In this document: positions 22,866 to 35,548 of the stretch, piece by piece
Layout: each line of letters opens with the position of its first letter
How positions within the stretch are numbered: the first letter of the stretch is position 1
Program-made: the position numbers and the translations under genes
The notes under the pieces: generated by a model
What the model saw: only the letters and a program-made list of their open reading frames with translations
Database searches by the model: none
Told to the model about the DNA's origin: nothing
NCBI GenBank assembly: GCA_001579985.1
Contig: LRSR01007705.1
Coordinates: 1-60,928, forward strand
From: Hypsibius dujardini
Lineage: Eukaryota; Tardigrada; Eutardigrada; Parachela; Hypsibiidae
Direction of reading: 5' to 3'
DNA length: 60,928 nt

Positions 22866-23488
22866 TTTGTCGTTCGAAGCACTGATGTTATCTCCAGCAC
22901 TGCCCGTGTCGATATCATACATGACGGTGCGTGCAGTAGATTGTGGCCTGTGCTGACGCATCGGTTTGGTACGCAAAAAACCATATCGGCATCGTGTACG
23001 ATTGTTCGTATACCCCTTCCCTACCAATAACACACAGTATACACCCATTCGAACTTTGCGCCTGGTCTTTTTCATGGGCGGAGCAACCCACTACACACTA
23101 GACAACAACTTGTTGGTAGCAGAGGCTTATTTCAAGGAAAAGCAGCCGGAAAACCGCAACCAATCACAGCGAGCTATGTGCATAGATAGAGGGTGAAAGG
23201 CTACAGGTAGTTCAATTCACTGTGTTAAAACGAATGCAAAATGGCGTAGCTTCTGCATGTCATCCTGTGATTACATCGGCACTACATCTGTTGCTACATA
23301 TAACGCATTACTGCACCGTCAATCCGAACCGTGTGTAGGTGTTTCTTTACAGTTTTCAACCTAGGTTCCCCTCCTTCAACAGCATCATGTGAATCCAGCC
23401 ATCTCTTTTTGGTAGCATAAATGTCCAGAGTGGATTATGAACAACGATACTTGGAAGTTCCCCAGTCCGATTCTGTGCTTCCCGGGTT

Positions 23489-26400
23489 ATGTTGAGCGTT
23501 ATGAGATCGAAGGAACCGTATAGTGCGTTAGTTCGACATTACAGTGCAGGATTGCCAAGAATGCTGATGAACCCCGTACGCATTCCCCAAGAAGATGTTG
23601 TGCAATGCAGGTATATTGTCTTCCCGGGCCGAGTATATGGATTGGGAATCCAGGAGTTATCACACTTCATCTGGGAACTCAAACATTCTTTAATGTTTAA
23701 TATTTTATTGCAAACAAGGCCCATACAAACAGTTTTAAGTTCTCTCTGTGAATGAAGCGTATTTGTGACACATAAGTTTACACAATTTATAGACCCTGAA
23801 CTTCCATCTGCATAGGGATGGCACTCACTAAATTTAATCAAATGATTAGTTTTTTAAAGTCAAGTGATTATTTTTTTGGTCAACCTAAAATTAGTTGCTG
23901 GGGTTTTTTTTTAGTTTTATTTGGCAACTAAAACTAACTAGGCTAATCACTATAGCCTGGTTTCAGTCAAAATTAGCTGAATAATGTCTAAATAACTAAC
24001 TCTTTTAGTTTAGTTCTGTTAAATACTAACAGAACTAAGGCAAGAAATAAACATTTTGTTTAGGTTTAGGTTATTTTTTTACTTTTGTCTAGTTGCGCCA
24101 TTCCTACATCTGCATATACACAATTACGTTATTAGAGTTTTCGCAAACGGTATATCACACAGTATAGCAGTACAATATAGAAAACTGCACGAGGTAAAAC
24201 TCCTAATGCTGCGCAGGTTTCGATTTGGCATAAATGCTGCGCGCGACAGGGCAGCATTGGGAGTTTTACCTGGTACAGTTTTTAATACTGTACCGCTATA
24301 CCGTGTGATATACCGTTTGCGAAAACTCTCTATTATGTTGTGCCATGTGTGATTCTCCCCTTATGCATTGTAGCTATTGTGGCCAAAAGGGTGACCGGTT
24401 CTTGGTTCGATGTTGCGAAGTCAATTGCGGGCTGTACTTCTGCAACGGCTGCAACACGCAAGAGAATAGTCCAGGAAAACCGGACAGGTAAGTACATATA
24501 TGTATATTTATAACGACCGTATGAGTTGGTCACATGAAAGAAGGTCTCGTCACCGGAATTTTTCCGTGCCTGTCATCGTATTTAATTTTAATTTTATTAC
24601 GTCCAGGCGGGGGAAGGTGAGAATTGAATCAGACTGAAAAATATAGCCCTAATATTTTATCTTCTCAAAATATGAGGATTTTTTTTTAAATAGTAAAGGA
24701 ATTTTAAAATGTTACTTTTATACGTTCCGTGAAACGCGGCGTGAAAGCAAACGCTGAAATTTTACAGATTTTCTAAGCGGAGCGGCGCGGAATTTCCGTT
24801 TCGGGCCTTTATTGTAGATCTCTAATGGAGATACTATAGTAATATATCACCTATATATGTTTCTTTATCTGAATTCGATGTTGAACAGCTACAAAAGGGA
24901 TAGCGAAGACTGAAATTTATTTTATATTTTTTTACCGTAAATTAGTGTAATAAGTTTAGTCGAGTTCCGTAATTAAGATGAGGGTAAGCTTTTTAGTTTA
25001 GTTTTCCTAATCAAGGTATTTGGCTAATGTCTTTCCAGTTTACCTAACACTTTGAGTTAAGTATTTTTCCCAAACTTTCACAACTCAAACTCAAAAATTA
25101 AACTTTATTCTTTAGATGTTTTATTTTATTTTAGTTTAGCTATTTCTAGCTTTCGTTATTCACACGTATTCACTGATTGCGTATTTCGTTGGCAGTCACA
25201 TTATTAGTCACCAGCGCATATCGGATCACCATAGAATCGCCGTATACCACCGGCAAGACCACAACGGACCAGAGGCGGCGCCAACTTTCGAACACGACCA
25301 GAAATACTACACCTTCGGGTGTATACTACACCTTCGCCCGGTGAATTATGACCATGTTCATAGTCCTACGGAGAATGGCCACTATGATACGAGGAGTGAA
25401 GAGGATAGATGGTTCTGCGAGCTACGACAGATCGAGTGGAAGCGGTACCGCAGCGGGACGAAACTCCTCCCCATGGTGGAACGTACTCATCCGACCTACA
25501 AGCACTTCAATCTGAGGCTAGCCTTGGTATACTAATCACCTATGAATTAATTACACTAATTGCCTATGATGATTATTTTTAGCCGATCAGGAAATTTTTT
25601 AGATAATGACAGACCACATTGTCTTCCATATGCAGCACCAAAATTGTTCTTTTTGTGTAGGTTCCTACCAAATCGGACCAGAAGGGTTGTAACCTGATGT
25701 TATGGAAAAATATTAAAGCCCAGGAACGGGCGTGGTTTTTGGAAAAGTGCGGCCTTGCTCCGCTGTTAAACAATGTACGTATTGATGGTAAAATCTAAAA
25801 TTAGTGAAGTAATTAGTTTTCTATCAAACACTTTGCCCGTGTTAAGAATTTTTAGCCTCATTTGCATAATTTAACTTTTTTAGTTTAGTATTTAACGAAG
25901 TTAGCTAAATAAAATTTGGCCCTTTACCTTGATCGTTTCTAACTGTAACTTTAAATGTTTTGTCTCATCAACTAGAAAAAGCAAAACTAAAAAAGTTTTA
26001 ATTATTTTTGAAAATAATGTTTTAGTTTAATTTACGTTGCCATGATTAACACTAGACTATTTGGAAAGCTGTAGCAAATACATAACTTTTTGTCGACGTT
26101 TTAACAAGTGCAAATGCCATCGAAATTTTGTGTGTGTTTTTTTCAGCCGGCAGTTTTAAGTGCTCCAGTTTATAGTTTTATGAACGAGCGCGAGTACAAC
26201 GAACACTTTCGCCACCTTTTGTATGTGGATAAAATGGTGTCACAGACCATCACACTCATCGACTGGAACAGGGGAGATGGAACACCCATCAACTGGCTGG
26301 ACTTTGAGTCGACCTTGGATAACCACAAAAAGAAACTACCGCAGTTGTATGAGGAAGGCAAAACGGTTCAACTACTGGTAGCACGTCTGAACGCCCCTGT

Positions 26401-29400
26401 TCCCGTTCATATCATCAGTATCCGCAACCGGAAGGATACAATGATTTTTCGAGTTGTTTTAGAGGACAATTCGATACAGGAGGAAGACCTTAATGGTCGT
26501 TTTGGCATTCATATTGCCTATGAAGATACGCGATACGAACGGCAATTAGATGCATTGAAACACTTTACTACAGACACCAACTTTCACCGATGTCAGAACC
26601 ATATTTTTCGGTTCATCTTGGGCACGCGTAAGGGTGAACTACAGCCGAGTTATGAGCACGACTGGAGGGACCCTCGTGATCCTCCGCGGAGGCTGGCTTC
26701 CTCGGAACAGACCCTCAATGAGTACCAGGAGAATGCGGTGCGCATGGCGCTATCCAAGCCGATTTCACTTATACAGGTACGAGACTAAAGATATTAATTC
26801 TAGCTCCAAAACATACACTTGACTAATTAAGACTTCAGTTTCTTTCGTGAATTATACATGTAATAAGTATTTGCGTTTAATATACAGTAAAATATAAATT
26901 TTCTTAGTAGACCTGCACTTCTCTTTATACGGTATATCTATACAGTACTGTATGCTCGCGATCTCAAGGGACAGCTAAGCCCCGCCTCCCTCAGTATGAC
27001 CCTGCACTCGATTGAACGTTCAATCTGATTCATTCTTATCTGATTGGCTCATTTCGTATAGCTTACTCGTTTGTGCTCGATTGATTGATTCGTATCAGAT
27101 TTCCTCCTCGTTGATTGTTTGATATAATAGTAGTAATAATAATATAAAAGTCGTGCTTAAGGACACGGACCAATAGGAATGATGCACGGGGTGTGGCCTC
27201 TTACGCTTAATTTTTTACGCTAGTGCCGAACGTAAGGTGCAATGGGCCTTAAGTTTCGCCGTAAGAACGTAGTAAGAAAATTTCAGTAGAATTTCAGTTT
27301 AAAGTAGAATGGTTTCCTTGAAATTCTCTGCTCTTGCGCCTTACGCCCAGATCCTTACGCCGAGTGCTTAAACATCCAGTCGTAAGCGTAAACTTAGCGG
27401 GCCTTACGCCTAAGTTTACGTTACGCCGGTTTGCTTAAACGTCTCTATTATCAAAATTACCTTATTTAGAGGGTCTAACTTTTGCGAATTTAATTAGGGC
27501 CCTCCAGGCACAGGGAAGACTCATACATTGGCGGCCATTGTCCGGAACGTATTTGAACAACGCTCAGGCAGATGGAGACCCAAGGTTCTCTGCTGTGCGC
27601 CCAGTAACGTTCCCACGGATAACATTGCGTTACGATTGGCGGAAGATTTCCGTCTTACGGTCCTACGGATTAGTTCACGCAAAGATCAGGCTAGAACGGT
27701 TAGTGAGGCGTCGCTGAAGCTGACGCTCCACTACAGGGTACAACATGAGCTGCGAAACATGGATCCGAAGAAGGATGAGGAAGCTTATCGGATGGCCTGG
27801 AATGACGAGGCACGCAAGCTGATCAAACAGTGCGACATCATCTGCACAACTTGCAACGTAAGCTGTAAATTTATAGTTAAGCGTTAGATTAATTCATTCA
27901 TGTACTGTACAAATATCATTTTGATATACTTAAAATTAATTCAGCTATTTCTAATTGAGCAAGATTTATATAGCTAAACTCATATGTGTTCATATACATC
28001 GTTATGTATAGGAATACCTTAAGTGAACTCTTTATCCTAATCCAGTAATTAAAATATATATAATGAATAACACATGTCTGGTTAAATTCATTCGCGTATA
28101 TATAATTTAGAAATACTCGTAATACTTGTAAATATATAAGTGAACGCTTTGATTATTTAATTACTGAATTTCCCTCCTGTTTTTATTAGACGGCTGGATA
28201 CGGAAATCTGAAAGGCGTTTCCTTTTCGCACGTCTTCATTGATGAGGCAACACAAGCGTCCGAATTGGATGCCTTAATTGCCATCACCAAAGCTCGTACT
28301 AGAGTTGTGTTAATTGGAGATGAACACCAATTGGGCGTTTCAACGAATTTTGGATTTCCGGAACTGGATAAGAGCAATTTGGGCATATCCATGTTCGGGA
28401 GAATGACACACCTGAAACAGGTGCCACGCGTCATGCTCGAGATGCAGTACCGTATGCATGATACCATCTGTGACCCGGTCTCGAGGGTCATTTACGACAA
28501 ACGGCTCCAGACTGAATCGAGTGTCCGCCAGTTGAGGAACTGCAACAAGTTGAGTTTCATTCACCCGAGACCCGGCTCCGGTCGTCATAGCCAGGTCATA
28601 TGGATCGACTCGGCTAAAGCGCACCAGACCGTTGCAAATGGTGCAATCATTAATAGACAGGAAGCGGACATCATCCTGAGAGTTATTAGGGAACTGGTCC
28701 GGCAAGAAGTGGCGCCAAAAGACATTGGAATTATCACATTTTACAGCGCGCAAAAAGGCTTTCTGCGGGATGAAATTTTGGCGGAATTTGTGAAAAAGGT
28801 ACGTGTGCCTAATTCTGTCTGTATGTCTGTATGTCTGCCTGCTTGCCTGACTGTCTGCCTACCTGCTTGCCTGCTTGCCTATCTCGTTGCTTATTTGTCT
28901 ATCGGTAGGTTAGTCTGCCTGTGAATTAGTCAGTGAGTTCGTTAGTCGTGAAGCGTTGTACAGCATTGATTATTTGAGATAGGGCCTGGTGGTAGACACG
29001 GTGGATCATTTCCAAGGCGGCGAAATGGATTACATTCTTCTCTCTTGTGTTCGTTCCGGCAAAGCTAGTGGCGGGGCGGTGGGATTTCTAGATGAAGTTC
29101 GACGAATGACGGTGGCGCTGACTCGCGCAAAGAAGGGACTAGTTATCGTGGGTAACCGCGAGCTACTCGAGGCCGCGGAAAAGCATTGGAAAGAGATCAT
29201 TGAGCAATATCCGGTGGTAGTCGAAATGGGGATGATGACGGTGAATGCTCTTTCCCCCGGGCAAGCATATGTTCGAGTGCAAGGAAAGGTTCGTTGGACT
29301 GCGCAGTTCTTCCACTGATGACCGAAATCATTCCATAATTTGACTTCCCTATATTGTACCAGGAAAACGACATTAACATTGACGGTTCGCGTGACCGAGG

Positions 29401-32400
29401 TGGGGCTATGAATGGCGATTTAGTCATGGTGGAGGTGCACCCTCAAGACCAATGGAAGGTACACCCTAATGACTGCTCGTACTTGGTATATTTCGTGCAG
29501 TAATTTTGCAACCATCAAGGTGTCTGTTTTATGTAGATTCGATTAGAAGCAATCGAAGAGATCCAGGCCTTCCTAAAAATACCAGATCTCGGGGACTGTG
29601 TCAGTGGTCAAGACATTGAGTTCCTCCAAAAGAACAAACGACCTCCCGCTCGCAGTACCATCAACCGCGGGAGAGATCTCTACGAAGTGGTGGAGTCACC
29701 AGGCCGTGTCTGGATGGACGTGGTTAATCGCTGTATGGATGCTGCTCAAATCCTTCCGGAATGGCTCCAGAGAACTGGCAAGGTAAGAGTTGTACTTGTA
29801 CTAAATACATAACGGGTACGGTATACGATTATTGAATCGTTGTGAGACACGCTCTTGGTTGCTGTTTATGCACAGGTTGTGTCCATAATGTCAAAGGAGG
29901 GAAATCGCAACTTTGTGGGCCTTGTGGTTGAAATGCAACGAAACGCCGTGAACTGGAATGACACCGCGTTTGTATTGGAGCCAATCGATCCTCGAATGCC
30001 TCGCGCGGAAATCCGTCTAGAAGACGTCCCCGAAGGTAAGACCAATCACATTTGTTAACTATGCAGGACTGACTGGTCAGGCATCTTCGATATACTGTAG
30101 CCAGTAAGACCCCTATAATAGAGCCCTTTATCCCGCTATAATGAGAACGATTTTATATCTATTAGTTTTCCGAATGATCGAATTATATTCCGCTAATAAC
30201 AAAATATCATCCGCATAAAAATAATTACCGTTTTTTGTACTGTACAGGGTCACGAAATAGATAGAACATAAAATCCAGACAAGGGTGTCATAGTTATAGT
30301 GGGCCAATAAGAACCCCGCCCACACTGCTCCAGTTTGAATTGATTTCAAATAGACATGTGATAAACAATTTTACTAAACCAAAATTTAAGACCATAATAC
30401 TACGTCAAACACTCCGTCAAGCTACAATAACATGGTATGGTGGTTTCGCAGATTTTTAAACGTGTTCGGATCTTAAAGATTTTTGGCGAAGACAACTGTA
30501 TACTAATAAAAGGCAACAGCGATATTTTTATTTATTTTTATACTGTGATTCACAACAGGAAGAACAGTGTACCGGTACGATTGTGCTCGAATCAGTAACA
30601 GTAATCAGTATAAAGTGCTTCTACTCGGTGAGCAAGCATTCCGCCCAATGGGTCAAATCACATGTCCAGTGACGTACTGCACTCGTCGAGAGGTATACGT
30701 GTAGTCATTGATCTTCAGCGATCCGCAATCGATTGCGCGACACCGCGGATGTCGATCTGAAGCACGAGCTGTTTCACGCCACCTTTACGGGCCATCGGTG
30801 CACCGAATCTGGGACCACCATACACTTGGGGCAAGTTCCCGTCTTGTCTCAACTTTCGAAGCACGAAAATTCTATACGGGTTGTTCTTTTCACAGTCGAA
30901 TCACCAACATTAACGACAGAGGTGCCGGCCGGCCCGGCCTGGCGATGTTTCATACCAAGAACATCTTGGTTGAAAATGGAATCCAACCGGTGCAGTTTCC
31001 GGCGAACCAAGTCCAGGACGTCATTGAGAAGGCAGCTGCCAGACATGTAGCAGAGGTAACAGTTAATCGATTCGTTAGAATCAAAGTATGCAAACGTATT
31101 GAGAGAAATGTCTCGGATGGCTTTCGTTTAGGCAAAAAGTAGCTTTGAAGATTTTCGCGACCAATTAGTCTTCACCATAGACCCGCCGGGAGCCAGCGAC
31201 CTTGACGATGCAGTGTCTTATAAAGTCTTAACTGACGGTACTCTCGAAATTGGCGTCCACATAGCGGACGTCACATCCTTTGTTGAAGCGGGTTCAAATA
31301 TTGACCGCTACCTTCGTGGAAGGGGCTCGAGCGTTTACATGATAGACAAGGTACGGTCGGAACGAGCGTGAACCACTGAACTCTCACTGCGAACGGTACT
31401 GTAGAGTCGCGACCCATCCGTAGTACCTTTTTGGACCCCCCTTCCCCCAGAAAATCAAACCCGGTGGGCCAAAACAACTGTTACGCTTCAATCGATCAAT
31501 CAAGTGCTTGTTTCTCCCCAAGTCGCTGAGCAAAATTTTGGAGCTGAAAAAATATCAATCACTCGAGCAATATCAATATAAAACTTCATTACATTTACAA
31601 ATCTGACTCCATCTCTTTACCAGATCCTTCACCAAACTCTTCCTCGGCAAAAAAGCTCATTTTTAAAAAATCTTACGCAATCAATCAATCGAAACGTGCG
31701 ATCTTGTGGTTCGCACATCTTTGCAATCAATCAAAACGGTCGCTTTTTACTGTGTGATGACGTAGATACCACGGATGGGTCGCGACTCTGCAGTACATGC
31801 TTAGTCAACTTTTCTTTTGTCGATCGTTCGCGCAGGTCGTGCATATGATGCCGGAAGCGCTGATGAATGAGTGCTCGTTGATTAAGCATGAAGAGCGGCG
31901 AGTCGTCTCCGTTGTTCATACATTTTCGCCTTCTGGGGAAGATTTGGGATACCGCATAACACGTGGCCGGATCCGAAGTTGTGCCCAGTTGACGTACATG
32001 GATGCCGAGGTACAGAGACAAACTGATAGACACATAGGCAGACAAACAGACAAACAAACAGATAGACAAACAGACATACAGCTTTACCTTATACAATTTC
32101 TTTTTAGGATATCATAAAAAAAGGATGTCTGTCTGTCTGCCTGTCTGATTTCGGTGACAAAGCAAAGGAAATATGCGAAGCTATTGTTAGTGTGAACAGG
32201 ATCGCACAGATTTTACGTGCTAAACGTCTGGCCGGTGGTACGTGTCATGTTTTGGGTTCCTTCCTCTTATTCCAATGTAACGGGATAATTGAACTTGTTG
32301 CATGCATTTTGTTGCAGGTACCAGAGCAATTAATCTAAAAAAAATTCGCTATGAACGGGGAGACGATGGCCGATCCGTCATGGTGCAGGTGCAGAAAGAA

Positions 32401-35400
32401 AGCTTAAAAAGTAACCAGTAAGTCAAGCGAAAAATGCTGTGAGAAGAATAGATGGGAATTGGTACACCGAACGTCATCGTGGCTGTGAACCAGAATAGGA
32501 TCGCATTACGGCCCAGCGAGTCCCCTTTCATGGCTCTTTATATGATAGGTTAATTGAAGAGCTCGCACTCCTGACAAACTCCGTAGCTGCATGGGAAATC
32601 CAGAAGGTAAGCCGCCCCTCTAACGTAGACAATTATGGATCATTAAATAGGCTTTTCGATTATCAGGGGGGAGCAACCTAAGCAACTCCCCTTGGGACGC
32701 CTCTGAAATTCCAGCAAAGGTCTGGGCCCCCAGTACTGCCATTCGATACAAAATTGTATTCTTAACAAAAATATATGTGGGCTTAAAATAAATAACAGAT
32801 AGTACATATAGTACATGTATTAAAAATATTTTTCTGTTTACTTTTATTTAATCTTGTATATTTGTTATGGTTAGCGTTTAATATTTACCTACACCCCAAA
32901 TATATTATTATTAAGAATAAACTCTGGATGGGATGGCAGTGCCAGGGGTTCAAACCTCTGCAGGGGTGCTCCCAGAGGACTTGGTTTGGGTGCCACCCCC
33001 TTGGTATTCGATATCTTCCATTAAATTGACATCATCCACAGAGGCGCGTTTCGCCTGATTATACATAAATAAATAATAAGGAGTTTATCTACTCCTTATA
33101 TACTATAGTGCCGCGTGGAAGTGGTGAAATCGGCGTTCGCTTCCTGTTAGGGAACAACATTCAAATCAAACAACGCTCCCACCACTTTCACGCGGCACTA
33201 CAGTATTTATATACATTATATATACATATATAGTATATTAATCTTGTATACTGGGAATATAAGGAGAACATAAGGGATCTATTGGAAAGTTTAGTTCATT
33301 AGTTTATATTATATTATTATTATAGTTTATATTATCAGTTTATAAACTCCTAATAACATGTAAGTTAACAGGCTTTTCCGAATTTGGCCTTACTGCGCCG
33401 TCAGCAGCCGCCTCGAGCGGACGTCCTTTCCAAGTTGGTTCGACTTTGTGACCAGGAAAAACTCCAATTGAGCTCCTACGCCCAGCAAAGTCTACCCGCA
33501 CTCTTAGAAGAAGTCTTGGTCAGTCGACCGGACCTTCACCCGGTACTCCAAGCGCAATGTATTAAAAAAACCCGCATTGCCGAGTATGTCTGTACGGGGA
33601 ATGAGAAGGACACCCACCACTTCTCCCTCAACATTCTGTACTATACCCACATGACGTCACCGATCCGTCGGTACGCCGATATCTGGGTCCACCGTCTCCT
33701 CCTGGCAGCGCAGGAAGAGAACCCGAAGATTCCGGCGGGATTGACTCCGGAAATTATGAACGACATTGCGGGGGACTGTAATGTCGCCAATGCGGCCGCG
33801 AAGACCTGCAGTGCGGCCAGTCAGAGCCTCTACATGGGGCTCCATCTGATGGATGAGTACGGCGGTAGTAGCCGGCAAATGGGAACGGTGGTAGCGGTTT
33901 ATGCCGCCAGTCGGGCAGTCGAGATTGTAGCCCCGCAGTTGGGCGTGACAATGCGAGTCTTTTGCCGGGAACAGGCTGGTCTGGCGAGGATCAGTCATCA
34001 TGTCACCAACGAGCGACAGTTACTGGAACTAGGGTGGGGCTACGAGGGTAGAGAGGATGTTGATCAGCTGGGTATCGGGAGCCAGATCGAAGTGGATGTA
34101 GGCCTCAATGGTGACAACGTCCGGCTCATTAAGGTATCTCTTACTTTACTGTGTGCACCGAATTGTACACACCGGTACTGTGGGCGCGCGATAACTTCAA
34201 GCAGTTGAATCAGACCCGCTGTATACTTAGGCAAGAACGGAGATTTTCCCTCCCAATCGGAGTGGGGTTATTTTTCACAATACCTTTCCATATGTCATGA
34301 TTGGAATCTCAGGCTGGAAATCACATCCACGGTTTCAGAAAATAATATGGAAGAAATAGGTTCCCGCACCACTTTGTGTTATGGCCCGGGGCTAGATTGA
34401 TTGATTTATTAGTAACATTACCGAAATTTCAATTTTTTGACACTTTTCCACTCAAAATTCAATTTGAAATTGATTGACATCAGCAGAATATTTTCTGGAC
34501 ATCAGGGGGCGGAGCTATGGGCTAGTTTCAATTTAGGCTTCCGAGTGACATTGCAGATATGACCCATAGCTCCGCCCCCTGAGATTCACATAAAATTCTG
34601 CTTATGTCAATCGATTTCAAATCGAATTCGAGTGGTTTGGTTTTAAAGGGGTTTCAAAAACCTTGGAACCAAACGTTTCCGAAAAAGCCGATCTTACAGT
34701 GGTTGGGATCCAAAATTGAAGCTTCGGAATTATTGCTGATGAATCACTCAATCAAGCTCCGGGCCGTAAGACAAACTGGTACGGGAAATGTTTTTTTTTC
34801 TGAAACTGCGGATGTGATTTCCAGTCCGAACCCCCAATGTAAAATCATGAAATTTGTGAAAAAAGATCCATTCCAATCGGGGAAGGAAAATCTCTCCGTT
34901 CTTATCCAAGTTAAACCTATGGATCCGCTCATGAGTGTACGAGTATCTCGTGTCTGCCGAGTAATTTATTGTACTGCGTGAAGTTATCGCGCGCGTACAG
35001 TTCATAGATGGCTGCTACTTTCCTGTTTCAATTTCTTGTACTTTGATTGAGAATAAATTATTTTTCAAACTAAAAAGGCTACTAGGTTTATTTTAGAGAA
35101 ATACTTTTAGAGAAATAAGTGATAAAACAGTTTCCATTATATATTTTTTACGGGTTTTTAAGCTATTTTGATTTTTTGAGCTTTTTAAATTTTGTTTATT
35201 ATTTAAACTATTTTTTGTCACGCATTTTTTATTTGCTATTTGTGGTCTGTTAATCTAATTTTTTATTAAAAATTGTGAGCTGCTAACGAAGCGAAATTAT
35301 AAGCTAGAAACTATTCCTCTCGCAAAAATGTTTAGTTATCGCAGGTTCAGATAAATATTGTCATCGCTACGTTGAGCGGAGTTTGCGTTTTTTTTTAATA

Positions 35401-35548
35401 GGTTTTTTTTCCGTTTGTCAATTGGTAGATTACAATCACACCGCCCCATCTCCGCAACCTCATCTCCGCCCCCAGCAGTGACCATTCCAATGAGGCTGAG
35501 CCGCATTTTGAGGACCATGCACAGACGGAGTATGGACTCCATGCATAA
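23489..35548 (+). CDS. A2: UPF1-like helicase / RNB exoribonuclease fusion (1640 aa)
   Basis: Twenty exons keep frame throughout (4923 nt): 23489-23610, 24374-24487, 25196-25526, 25661-25774, 26147-26776, 27498-27857, 28190-28798, 28983-29288, 29363-29458, 29537-29782, 29876-30035, 30719-30830, 30896-31055, 31132-31350, 31836-32009, 32108-32237, 32318-32417, 32549-32606, 33372-34133, 35429-35548. Residues about 40-110 match the UPF1 CH region (YCG, FCNGC, SHIISH). The 1B region spans about 228-437. The ATPase has GPPGTGKT 438-445, DEAT 575-578, GDEHQLG, QYRMH, DHFQGGE and ALTRAKKG (to about 862). Cold-shock-like segments follow. RNB has Asp 1137, 1143, 1145 and 1146 (TIDPPGASDLDD) and TSPIRRYAD 1442-1450; S1 runs to 1601 and the tail to 1640. 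Predicted cytoplasmic RNA unwinding coupled to 3'-5' decay. HELZ2 and DIS3L2 are the nearest known comparisons. Exon 12 uses a GC donor. Confidence 0.85.
23805..24114. mobile_element. hAT-like MITE with 8-bp target duplication in A2 intron 1
   Basis: The element 23813-24106 starts TAGGGATGGC and ends GCCATTCCTA. It is bracketed by perfect direct repeats CATCTGCA (23805-23812 and 24107-24114). An 8-base target duplication with a short TIR of this kind is typical of the hAT superfamily. There is no transposase frame. Confidence 0.8.
24130..24335. mobile_element. 196-bp MITE present in A2 but absent from A1
   Basis: 24135-24330 is a long imperfect palindrome with ends gagttttcgcaaacggtata and tataccgtttgcgaaaactc, flanked by TATTA on both sides. 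A1 has the uninterrupted site acgttattatgttg near 7340, which gives a clean empty site. Confidence 0.85.
26925..27450. repeat. TTACGC-rich block in A2 intron 5
   Basis: From about 27205 to 27435 the hexamer TTACGC or its complement GCGTAA, and the shorter TTACG/CGTAA, occur more than ten times in both orientations (cttacgctt, gccttacgccc, cgtaagcg, ccttacgcctaag). The block begins and ends near gtgcttaagg and gtttgcttaaac. It may be a palindromic MITE. The 26940-27120 part holds attgattgatt runs. Confidence 0.45.
28815..28905 (+). repeat. TCTG/CCTG microsatellite in A2 intron 7
   Basis: Degenerate tctgtatgtctgcctgcttg repeats start about 17 bases after the exon 7 donor and fill half of the intron. 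The same intron in B2 carries the complementary CAGA repeat. Confidence 0.85.
30036..30718. other. A2 intron 11, no gene
   Basis: No additional exon is visible. The sequence is AT-rich with no repeat I recognise. The equivalent B2 intron (44973-45390) is shorter and unrelated by eye. Confidence 0.4.
31396..31796. mobile_element. Mariner-type MITE in A2 intron 14
   Basis: This is the same 401-base element as at 10038-10438, with ends gtactgtagagtcgcgaccc and gggtcgcgactctgcagtac. B2 intron 14 lacks it. Confidence 0.7.
33107..33199. mobile_element. 93-bp MITE in A2 intron 18
   Basis: Inverted ends agtgccgcgtggaagtggtg and caccactttcacgcggcact match over nearly all 20 bases. It is shared with A1. 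Confidence 0.7.
34448..34635. mobile_element. GGGCGGAGC-family MITE in A2 intron 19
   Basis: 188 bases with the same inverted ends and inner gggggcggagctatggg pair as the A1 copy at 13092-13279. Confidence 0.7.

Noticed and set aside
29289-29362. Helicase and RNase as two adjacent genes
   Set aside because: The intron between exons 8 and 9 is only 74 bases, phase 0, with no poly(A) signal or start, and the same arrangement is kept in B2.
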